NCBI RefSeq assembly: GCF_905220415.1 | Contig: NC_059537.1 | Location: forward strand, 3,261,622 to 3,325,621 | Reading direction: 5' to 3' | From: Colias croceus | Taxonomy: Eukaryota > Arthropoda > Insecta > Lepidoptera > Pieridae | DNA length: 64,000 nucleotides | Part shown: positions 11,201 through 23,200 of the stretch, piece by piece | How the letters are laid out: each line of letters opens with the position of its first letter | Numbering within the stretch: the first letter of the stretch is position 1 | Position numbers and translations under genes: made by a program | The notes under the pieces: generated by a model | What the model was told of the DNA's origin: nothing | Seen by the model: the letters and a program-made list of their open reading frames with translations, nothing else | Database searches by the model: none

Positions 11201-14200
11201 GATTTTTTATTTATTATGATTTTGTGATACGTATAAATGTGTGATAAAACAGCACAGTATTAGAGGCATGATATTTTTTTATATATTTTTGAAGTGACAA
11301 ATAAAATCATCAAGGTACTTACTGTTTATATTTCATGACATGTGGTGTAGCATAATTGTATGCATGTGTGCGATTTTTTCATTAATGTTCTTTCTGTTAT
11401 TTTGTTATTTCTTACAGACATAAATAAATCTAATATGTTTAATATTTTATCTCCCATTGAATTGTGTATTTTTGGTAAATTTAAGATATATTTAAACACT
11501 TAATTAAAGGGAAAAATATTAATATTTAAATAGGTGCTTACAATCAGAAATCAAACATAGAATATTATTTATTTACACTATAATAACTATTGAATCATGC
11601 AAAGTGCATCATGCAATAAAGCAAACTACATATATATATATATTACCAAATATGATCATAATATATTATTTTTAAAAGAATATGATTACATTTTAAAATT
11701 AAAAAAGAACATCTATAATATACTACAATTAATTAATAATTACTCTATGCGTTAAGTACAAGCTTCGAGATTTCAAGAACATACATTTTAAAATAACTAA
11801 AGTTGTCATTCAAAGGTAACTCAATAAAAAACTGAGTATACAAAGTTAGTAATTTTTTTGCTATCTATTACATTGAATTTATATTTTTGGTTTTATGGCA
11901 TTCAAATGCTTTATGCAAATGCAAGTAATGTAATAGATATAAATTTATAAAGAATAGAAAAAATTTTATGTGGAGTTGGTGAGGCATCCGCCCCGGAATG
12001 GCGCGAAGGATGCGGGTTCGAGTCCCGCCTCGTGATAAAATTTTATCTATTCTTTATAAATTTATATCTATTACATTACTTGTAAAAGTTACATACTATG
12101 ATACGTTATGGCTGCCATATTTCTGAAGTATTCAATTTCATTGAACGATCGAAAAAGATAGAAGAATTCTAGAAAGTTATCGCAACTTGTGCACTTGAAT
12201 TTTAAATCTTGTAAAGTTTTGATCCTTCGAGTCTAAAATTGTCTGATTCTGTTTATTTAACCTCAAAAATTTCTTCATTCTTTACAATTCCATAATTTTT
12301 TTTAACTACATTGCCTTAATACCATTGTGCACAATTTTTTAACTACATTTCTACATCTAAACACATTGAAGCTACAATTAGTGAAAGCGAAATAACTAAA
12401 GCTATGTTACAAGAACTAGGTGCGCAGTGCTGGCGTCCGCTAGTCCTCCACGATCGAGAGGTCCGTGAGGAGGCTGCAAGCAACCGACGGTGTGAGGACA
12501 CGCCCTTACCACCCTCGCCAGGGCACGTGTGTGCAAGATTTATGGAAAGATATAGACTTTTGTGGCCTAAATATTTTTTTAGTTGATTAACTACTCTGTA
12601 GATAGCACATAAACACAAAAAAATGGACAGAAATGTTGAAGAATCATCGTAGTATGTAGTAAGAATTGTTGCCAGATGAGGGCATTTGCATTATTTACAT
12701 GAATGTTGAATTTGGTTAAAACACTCTGCAAATTTGATTTTGATTCAGGCGTGCACATTTGAACTGTATGTTTCAACTTACAAATGTATCGTATCAATAA
12801 GATGACAGTTTTGAGTGTGTTTTTGCTAGTATGTTATCTACTGGAGTAGAAAATCAAACACTTTTATATTGTTAAGTAATGCAGTGGAGAAGTGACGAGA
12901 ATAAGTTATTTCTACAAATGTAAATTTATCAAATTATCTTACAATCTTGCATACACGTCAATATTTACAGCTTAAAGTTACGCTATGTGTAAACTACAGA
13001 AAAAAATTGCCTGTGAAAAATGACAATGACATATATACATGATAATACATGCATATAATAAATACATGCAAAATGCAATCCATGCAAATACAATTTTTAG
13101 TCTGATTTATTATACGATTGTTAGTATACATCATGCTGCATGCAGTGAAATCATTTTTTGTTAACATCACAAATACTCAGTCAATGCCTTACTTTAACAA
13201 TTATTAGCATACTTTAATACATAATATTTATTTTGCAATGTGTTTGAATTGTTAATTTTTTTTTTTTACATATTTCTTACTATTATAGATAAAATGAATC
13301 ATGATTTCTTTATTTAATTAGTTTTATTTCAAAGTTAGAATTTAATGTGTTTTTTCCTTTACTTTTTAAATGAAATGAAGCGTTGATTGAATCGAGGCAC
13401 CTAATATGATTGATTGTTTGATAATATTATTGAATAATTTGTATGTTTTGGTGAAGAGTTTTTTTAATTCGAGTATTTATGAATGAGTTTGATAATAATT
13501 ATTGATTGGTTGATGTTCAGTTAATTAAGATTGATTGTTTATGATAATATTGATGATATGTTTATGATATTCCATTTGACACAAACAATTTTCTTTTACT
13601 AGTCAACAAATAGCACATCAACCCAAACCATATTGTCATGCATGGCGAGCGGAGGGAGCGAAATAATAGTATCATACAAACTAATTAGCATATCTTATTA
13701 TTATAGAGCAATTTAAACCTTTGTTTCCTTCACATTTTCGAGGATTTGAAAAGTAATTACAAAATGTCCACACCAAAAAAATATGGCTTAAGAAAACCTT
13801 TGACATGTCGGAAACAAAAGTTTGTAGCTTCCTATTTAGATCTTTTAAAAAGTTTAAGGCAGTCAAAGATATTTCATGATATGCACAGATATTTCATCTG
13901 TCCAAAAAAGCAACGCACTCAACTAACGCGATTTAATAAAAAAAAAATATCACACAGAAAACAATTATTCTACCACATCAAATATCTTTAACACTGAAAG
14001 AACTTCACTACCACAATAAAAAATAAATAAATAAATAAAATAACTCACAATGACGCCGGTTTAGCTAGCGAATGCTGTCGCCTGATCAATCTCGGGCTCT
14101 CGGGCGGCGCGCAACGTGTTACAACGGGCGAAGCTATCTGCGCGTTGATTGGCTGCAGGCCTCTGTACGTAATATGATAGTTGTGTTAAGTTTTGAGCAG

Positions 14201-17200
14201 TTATTTTTTGTTTTTGACGTGATAACGTCTTTAAAATCGTTTTAGTCGGGTGACATGTTCAGAAACTTGTGTCACACCAAAACCTCACGAGCGCGATCGC
14301 AGGTATAACGAGAGATAGACGGACCGATCTTCCGTCTCCTCTCGAGCGCTGCCACTGCATTATGTTATCACGGGTATAAAATCTTAAACTCGCGTCAGGA
14401 CACGTGGCCTGATCGAAAAAGCGTAAGACGGATTTTTTTAGCCCTTGTATTCCATGCGTAAGACGGATACCATTCCAAAATATCAAACATGCTGAACGTT
14501 AATAATCAAGTTTTCACTTCTGCCGGCACTCCCGGAATGCAACCCGTCTTTTTTTTTGGTCACAGATTTTGTTGTTAGGAGGCATTTTAGAGTGTTTGGG
14601 TGTGCGTGTGTGTGTAGAGTGTTTTGGACAATGGAGTGTGAAAGATTTTTTATAATAAGGAACTCTAAGGTTTAGGCGAAAACTAAATAGAAGATAGGTG
14701 ATGGTATGGCATCGTGGTATGGGCGCGTGTGTTGTATCTGTACGTTTGCGTGTGTGTGTTTGTGTGTGTACACATAGGCGTGTGCGTGTGTGTTGTTTAC
14801 AAATTTACATTGAAATTTGACGAAAAAATATATTGTACTCAGTTTCTTTCAAGCCGGAAGAGACTTAAAATATTTGAAAGACACATGTTACGAATTACAA
14901 GTGTTACCTGAGACTGCCAGGTGCGCTGGGAACTCTGCTGAGCGGCACGGGCTTGGGCGACGTGGGCTCCACGAGGGATTGTGTCATCGGGTCCGTGTTC
15001 TCGTCGCGACTGTACACGCCGAGGTCGCGGAGTCGTACTGAACCACGACGACCCCTGTTTAAGAAATATGTTTAGTTATAGTACAAATTAAAACACATAC
15101 AAGTAACTAGATAACCTGACGGATGATGTTGTCTTCGCGCGAACTGTCAAACGCGTAAAATTTTCTTATTTTTTTAAGTTTGGTACAAATTCCTTAGGTT
15201 TTTCTTTTTAAAGATTTTTCTCCTAACATTAACGCATACAACAAAAAAAGAATTATCCAAATCGGTAAAGCCGTTCACACGTGATGCCGTGACCAAGGGA
15301 AATAGGGAATCTTTTTTATTTATAGATATAATACAAAATTAAAATTTGATTTGCAATTAGTGAGTCAATTAATGTGTAAGAAAGAACTCACGTATTTCTC
15401 TGGAAAGGCGAGTCATCTGGTGGTGAAGTTGGTGCCGTGTTCGTCTCTCTGAGGACCGGCGGTCGATTTTCTAATAAAGCACTGAAAAATAAACGCATAC
15501 GTTATAGACAATTATAAGTTATTGTTTTATATAGCGTCTGTTCCGAACACACGTGTCAGAAGTGGAACTTCTTTGGCAAGATTCAAAGATACCAAAATCG
15601 CCTTACTCCATGCCATGACGCGACCTTGAAATTTTACTCACAACGCGCCTAAAGAAGTTTCACTTCAAACATACGTGTTTAAAATAGTTGTAAAGTTACC
15701 TATCTACAGGTGACACCGATCTCGTAGATGTTCCAGAAGATACGTGTGCCAATAGAGCCACTAGTGCTGGGGAATTCCACGGGTTGAGGTTGTGTTCGTC
15801 CGCCGCTCGTAGCGCGCTCGCTGTTTGTTCTGATTTCTCTTCCAGCTGGAAATATTGAGTGAGAATAAGTGAGAAGGAGAGAAAGAGGGAACGGGTGAAT
15901 TAGAAAACGAAATTAAAGATATCGAAGGATCGGATTGATATGTATATTTTCTTAATTATTTGTTGATAGGTATGGTTGTTTTATCATCTCAATAGATGGT
16001 GTAGACTGTAGGGTGTGCCTTAGACTCATAAAACGTAAAGTAGAATAAATTCAATTGCTCAGGCGGGATCACATGTGGCCAATAGGCCAGGCGTCGCCAG
16101 GCAAGACGTAAGACGCGGGATCGAATTCCACCTCGTGATCGTATTTTTCTATTCTTTAAAAAAATATTATTTGATTTCTATTTAACCAAATATCAAATGT
16201 AGGTAACATTTGATATCTGGCTAAATAGTTTTTATTGTTGTATTTTTTTGTTTCCAGAGCTGCGCACACTGCATCTATTGGGCCACTGTCAGCATACCTC
16301 AGCCAGCCTCGCCCTCGTGTCACCCAGCATCTTCTCGCAGCGCGCCGCGTCGTGTGCGTGCTGTAGAGCACGTGCCGCCAGCCGCTCTAGCGCGTAGCGG
16401 CCAGCTGGGCATTCTATCTGTTCTAGTAGGCGGGGCAATTCGTTCTCTTCGTTTTCCTCCTGCAAAATTTAATAAAAGAGGTTATTTTTAAGCTTATATG
16501 GGCCTTGACCGTGGAGAGGCTAGAAATTCCGTAACGAAAATAACCTACTATACACGCTATGCAATAGATTTACCGCGGCATTTAACTATTACAAATTAAA
16601 ACAGAACAAAACAGCCCAACTTTCTAACGTGTAAATCACCCAAACTTACTTCAATCTGCATGATCTGCGACTGCGTGTCCGCGATCGCGTCTCTCAAGTA
16701 CGTGAGCAGGGTCTGCGAGTCCGGGTCTGCACTGTTGGCCGCGCAGTCCCGCTGGCGCAGCTGGTGCTCGAGCGCCACCTCGAGCTCGGCCAGCGTGGTG
16801 CGGGCGGCGCAGGCGCGGGACAGCCAGCACTCGACACGAGACCAGAGCTCGCGGCCGGAGGCACGGGCGCGGGTGCGGTTGCGGTCTATGAATAAGTTAA
16901 CATTTTATACGATGAGAGTAAATCTTATAGTAATTAATTAGATGATTTATTTATTTATTACACTTTATTGTAATGCAATCATTAATTAACAAGAAACAAT
17001 AAAAAGAAAATATGGTATGAGAAAGATGTAGTACAATTGGCAGCCTTATCACTAAGCAGTGATCTCTTTTTTACCTTTCTGAGAAAGGTAAAAAAGCAAA
17101 ATACATATTTAGTAATACATTTTTTCTTTAATGATGATAGAACCAATAAAATATATTGATTCAAATTCAAATCATTCATTTGTTATAGATCAAGAGCCCA

Positions 17201-20200
17201 CGACGGCCAGACTTTCCTTTCTTTAGGAAAGTTGAAAGTTTCTCTGTATATGTCTCCGATACAGATAAGAACGAAACTAATGTTTTAGAGGGTTATTTCA
17301 TATTTGATACACTTTTAGGTAGTAACGTTAATTTGATGATATGTTAGTTATTTTTTAAATGTGTCTGGTAAGATGTAAGAACCATGAAAACTGTCTGGCT
17401 CTTGAAGTAACATCTTTTTATACGTCTCCAAGTAACATATATAAAATTTAGCTTTTAAACTATAATGAAAGTTAGGTACAATTTTATACACCTTTACTAC
17501 GTGTTTCCTGCCAAAGGAACCACAACCCAGACTTGATAATCGCTAGTCGTTCTTAACTGTATCGGAGACATATGCAGAGAAACTTTCAACTTTCCTAAAG
17601 AAAGGAAAGTCTGGCCGTCGTGGGCTCTTAGATTATTAGAATTCAGAAGATCTTTAAAAAATAGTCCACACATTGTGATGATTGTGAAGTGATGATAATT
17701 TTAAAAGTTATAAAGAAGAGATAAATACATTAAAATTGGTATTTTTATCCTTATGATTATTCGAATGGTTAGGAATTTAAAAACAAAGTATGACTGGAAA
17801 TATAGAATTACCATGTAGTCTTCCAGCTGCACGGCTGCTCAATTTATCTCTGTGTCCACGACGTAGCAGTGATACTTCTTCTTGTTTTCGTTTTAATACC
17901 TACAATAAAAAAAACATTGTCGCTTGAGAAAGATTGCTTAATTGTTAATTAAAAATGAAAAAGGGAGTATTTTTACCTGTTCTTTAAGTCTAGTTTCAGC
18001 CTCCAACGATCGTATCAGATTAGCATTCTTGCGAGATTCTTTACGTAGTTGAGCTACCTGAAAAATAACTTAATTGTTAGTTATCCAACTTGTAATAAGA
18101 AATTATTTCAAAACAAAAAATACGATTTACATACTTCTTTCGCTCTTGCGGCTTCAGCTTGTGCATGTCGTTTTGATTCCATTCGCATGCGCTGAACGAG
18201 TTTTACCTACAACAAAAACATTTTTTTTTAGTTAAAAATTACAACATTTCACTGACGTATCATAAAAAAAAAACACTTCTTTGACGTCCCGCTAATACCT
18301 AAAATAGTTTTCTGCGCATCAGATCGTACGATTTTCCGAGATGCCATTAAGTTTGAATCGTACTATACCTTGTCGCGCTTCAAGCCCTGCAGCTCGCCGC
18401 GCAGCGAGTGTATCTGCTGCGCGGTGTGCTGCTGCGAGCGCTGCAGGCGCGCGTGTTCCCGCTGAGCAGCTTGCACTGGGCACGTACCTTGTCGCGCTTC
18501 AAGCCCTGCAGCTCGCCGCGCAGCGAGTGTATCTGCTGCGCGGTGTGCTGCTGCGAGCGCTGCAGGCGCGCGTGTTCCCGCTGAGCAGCTTGCACTGGGC
18601 ACGTACCTTGTCGCGCTTCAAGCCCTGCAGCTCGCCGCGCAGCGAGTGTATCTGCTGCGCGGTGTGCTGCTGCGAGCGCTGCAGGCGCGCGTGTTCCCGC
18701 TGAGCAGCTTGCACTGGGCACGTACCTTGTCGCGCTTCAAGCCCTGCAGCTCGCCGCGCAGCGAGTGTATCTGCTGCGCGGTGTGCTGCTGCGAGCGCTG
18801 CAGGCGCGCGTGTTCCCGCTGAGCAGCTTGCACTGGGCACGTACCTTGTCGCGCTTCAAGCCCTGCAGCTCGCCGCGCAGCGAGTGTATCTGCTGCGCGG
18901 TGTGCTGCTGCGAGCGCTGCAGGCGCGCGTGTTCCCGCTGAGCAGCTTGCACTGGGCACGTACCTTGTCGCGCTTCAAGCCCTGCAGCTCGCCGCGCAGC
19001 GAGTGTATCTGCTGCGCGGTGTGCTGCTGCGAGCGCTGCAGGCGCGCGTGTTCCCGCTGAGCAGCTTGCACTGGGCACGTACCTTGTCGCGCTTCAAGCC
19101 CTGCAGCTCGCCGCGCAGCGAGTGTATCTGCTGCGCGGTGTGCTGCTGCGAGCGCTGCAGGCGCGCGTGTTCCCGCTGAGCAGCTTGCACTGGGCACGTA
19201 CCTTGTCGCGCTTCAAGCCCTGCAGCTCGCCGCGCAGCGAGTGTATCTGCTGCGCGGTGTGCTGCTGCGAGCGCTGCAGGCGCGCGTGTTCCCGCTGAGC
19301 AGCTTGCACTGGGCACGTACCTTGTCGCGCTTCAAGCCCTGCAGCTCGCCGCGCAGCGAGTGTATCTGCTGCGCGGTGTGCTGCTGCGAGCGCTGCAGGC
19401 GCGCGTGTTCCCGCTGAGCAGCTTGCACTGGGCACGTACCTTGTCGCGCTTCAAGCCCTGCAGCTCGCCGCGCAGCGAGTGTATCTGCTGCGCGGTGTGC
19501 TGCTGCGAGCGCTGCAGGCGCGCGTGTTCCCGCTGAGCAGCTTGCACTGGGCACGTACCTTGTCGCGCTTCAAGCCCTGCAGCTCGCCGCGCAGCGAGTG
19601 TATCTGCTGCGCGGTGTGCTGCTGCGAGCGCTGCAGGCGCGCGTGTTCCCGCTGAGCAGCTTGCACTGGGCACGTACCTTGTCGCGCTTCAAGCCCTGCA
19701 GCTCGCCGCGCAGCGAGTGTATCTGCTGCGCGGTGTGCTGCTGCGAGCGCTGCAGGCGCGCGTGTTCCCGCTGAGCAGCTTGCACTGGGCACGTACCTTG
19801 TCGCGCTTCAAGCCCTGCAGCTCGCCGCGCAGCGAGTGTATCTGCTGCGCGGTGTGCTGCTGCGAGCGCTGCAGGCGCGCGTGTTCCCGCTGAGCAGCTT
19901 GCACTGGGCACGTACCTTGTCGCGCTTCAAGCCCTGCAGCTCGCCGCGCAGCGAGTGTATCTGCTGCGCGGTGTGCTGCTGCGAGCGCTGCAGGCGCGCG
20001 TGTTCCCGCTGAGCAGCTTGCACTGGGCACGTACCTTGTCGCGCTTCAAGCCCTGCAGCTCGCCGCGCAGCGAGTGTATCTGCTGCGCGGTGTGCTGCTG
20101 CGAGCGCTGCAGGCGCGCGTGTTCCCGCTGAGCAGCTTGCACTGGGCACGTACCTTGTCGCGCTTCAAGCCCTGCAGCTCGCCGCGCAGCGAGTGTATCT

Positions 20201-23200
20201 GCTGCGCGGTGTGCTGCTGCGAGCGCTGCAGGCGCGCGTGTTCCCGCTGAGCAGCTTGCACTGGGCACGTACCTTGTCGCGCTTCAAGCCCTGCAGCTCG
20301 CCGCGCAGCGAGTGTATCTGCTGCGCGGTGTGCTGCTGCGAGCGCTGCAGGCGCGCGTGTTCCCGCTGAGCAGCCTGCAGCCGCCGCAGCTCGCGCGACA
20401 TAGAGGCCACGCGCCGCTCGTACTCGTCCTTCACGCGCTTCAGCTTCTCGCTCGGCTGCGACGATTGGGCCGCTGTGGAACCATGATTTCTTGGTTATTG
20501 GTCGTTAATAGAAGTGCTTTGGATTATTTTTTAAAAGAGCAAATAACTGAGCAGATTGGCCATCTAATGAAGCGATCACACAGGAAATTAATGAAATATC
20601 GAAATTATTTACATCAAAGTTAAAAAAGAGCGTGGGTGCCGAGCAGACGTGTCAGAAGTGAAACTTCTTTATCAAGGTTCAAAGATACCAAAATCGTTGC
20701 CAACTCCATCACGTGCCAGTATTGCCATGTCCAACCTTGGCAACCTTGGCGCGAAATTTGTCCCTCAACGCGCCTAAAGAAGCCGCTGGTATAAACTATA
20801 AAGGTGCGCACTCACCGATGGACGCGAGCACCTTGTCGCGCTCGTCGCCCGTGGCCTTGATCTGCTGGTGCAGGTGGTCGAGCCGCTGCTCGTAGTGCGT
20901 GCGCAGCGCCGCCAGCCGCCGCTGGGACGCCTCCAGCTGCTCCACCAGCCGCGCCTTCGTGTCGATGTCCTCGCTCAGCGCGGCCAGCTGCGCGGTCAGG
21001 AGACGCTGACCTGCATGACGTTCACTTATGGGTAGATTGATGTCGATGGTACGGTCGAATGTGATACGTAATTTTGTCTTTTTCTTTTTTAATGTTTCAG
21101 TGTTTTAATTGTAAAGTTGGCAAGAAAATATAGCACATAAAATTGGTCACACTTTTATTAATATTATTCATTCAATATTTATTTTAAGCTATTGCATGAA
21201 TGATGTCGGAAAGTTGTATATATAGCTCTGTAACGAAAAAATTTCGCTTGCGCGATTCAGAGCGAGGTGTCGCTACAAAGGCATAACATGCAATAGTTTT
21301 ACCGCGGCAGTCCCCGAGTGCCACACGTCGTTTTTTTATTTTTATTTGAAATACTCACCGAAAGATACATTATATCTGAGGCAACATTACATCAGTACCC
21401 ACTAGATCTTTAATAGTAATCATAACACTCACCCTTGGCCTCATTATCTTCTTCTGAATCACTCTCTTCTTCCTCCGATGGGTCTGAGTCACCAGCGCTC
21501 TCTCCCTCCGCGCGTTCCCTCTCACCCATCGGCGAACTCTCTGTCAATTTCCTTTGGAATTCCAGTTCGCCCATACTTCGCGCTAGCAGTTCCTTTTCCT
21601 GTAATGTTACGATAAAGATATATTGCTTTTATTCATATTTTATATTTAACCTAGGCGGCGTTTAGTTTCGGAAAATTTTTGATTGCGAATCTAATGTATT
21701 TTTATGGAAAAGTTACCTTATAAAGCTCTCGTTTAGCATCATCAATAATGGTAGAAGTATCCAGTATGGATGAGTCATGTCTCGTTCTTTGTTCGCGTCG
21801 TCTACTCGCTTCGTATAACGCATTCGATTCCATCAGTTGAGCTCGAAGGTCTTCTATCTCTGATACATATCCCTGCAAATGAAAAAAATAAAATGTTTAG
21901 TTTAAGCCATGAATTAAATAAACTATTAGGGTCTTTACACTTCCTCTTTAGTAGGATATCAAGTACCAGATAAATGTTAAGTTTCCAACATTTCCAAACT
22001 GAAATCTACATTTTTCATTTTATCATGAAACGTGACTATCAAGATTGTATATTTATTCTTCACTTTCTCTTGGTATCTAAGCAGAGTTCAACGTATTATA
22101 TCAACTTGAGCTAAGGAACTTCTTTTTGTTAGTAATACAAAAAATATGATCAACAACGACCAACCATACAATTATTACATTCATACCTGTACTAAAGCAG
22201 TAAGCGAGCAGTCAGTCGCATCAGGGCTACCATCTTTCGGCGCCCAAGTCCCAAGCGCTTTCTCTGCTAATAATTCACTATTTCTCGCTGACAACTGTTC
22301 GATTGTCCCTTGCATGGCCTTAACCCTTCGTCGGAGGGACTCTACCTCGTTTGTGAGGATAGCATTCTCTTGTACCACGTCACTCCAGCCCTCTTCACCG
22401 TTTTCTGATATCACGCGTTTGCCCTGGAAATTTTTTTGTGTAACAGAGACTTAGGAAAAATTATAAATAAAAATTTGCTCATAATTTTAAATGTGTTAAC
22501 TACTTTATCGCCTGATTATCGACGGACCTTTGGTTAAATGCGAAATTTTCAAAAGGTCATTGCATTTTTACTTTTTGCAATAATTATTAATCACATAGGA
22601 TAATCTATTTCAAAAGTATTTCTGGAAAAAAGTCCATTAATTATTGCCCAATTACCTGTTTATACTCCGCCAATTCCAGCTGTAACCTGGCGACCTCCTG
22701 CCGCAGCTGGTGGATCGTCCTGGAGGTGAGGTCCTGGTTCACCACGCAGCGGTTCTTAATGTTCCTGGCTCTGTTCGCGTATTTCAACGTGTTAAGCGTC
22801 TCCATGAAGTCGCGGTCGCTGGGCGACACGCACGCTATCATTACCGTGTTGCTGTTGCCTGGAATTATTTTATTGAATAGTTATTGAAATGGAGATCTGA
22901 ACGTTTTTAATTACATAGTTAGTTGATCATGTTAAATGTATCACACATTGGGGATTTTTTTACAAGTAAAGTCAGTGTCAAGTAGTAGCAGAGGGAAATA
23001 TAAGTTAATTTTAAACCTAAACAGATCGCGGTTTTGATGACTTAATGTAATCCACGAAGTAATGAAGGAGAAAATAATTAAATCTAGTTGGAAATACAAA
23101 GAGGCACAAGTGATAACTGCGTTAAAAACAACAGACTTCAAACTTGCACTTACAAAATTTACAAATACCTACAGACAAAAATGCTCATAAAATAAAAACT

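Larger units (their letters stand above)
10810..14040. other. KIF21 intron 19-20, mostly AT-rich unique sequence
   Basis: Apart from the enclosed tRNA-like element and the GC island with the possible alternative last exon, I see no gene. Small open frames at 12.3-12.8 and 13.7-14.0 kb lack coding character. Confidence 0.5.

Noticed and set aside
18363..20434. Many overlapping minus-strand open frames of 113 residues
   Set aside because: They are repeated translations of the 119-bp array in the wrong frame downstream of the exon 10 donor.
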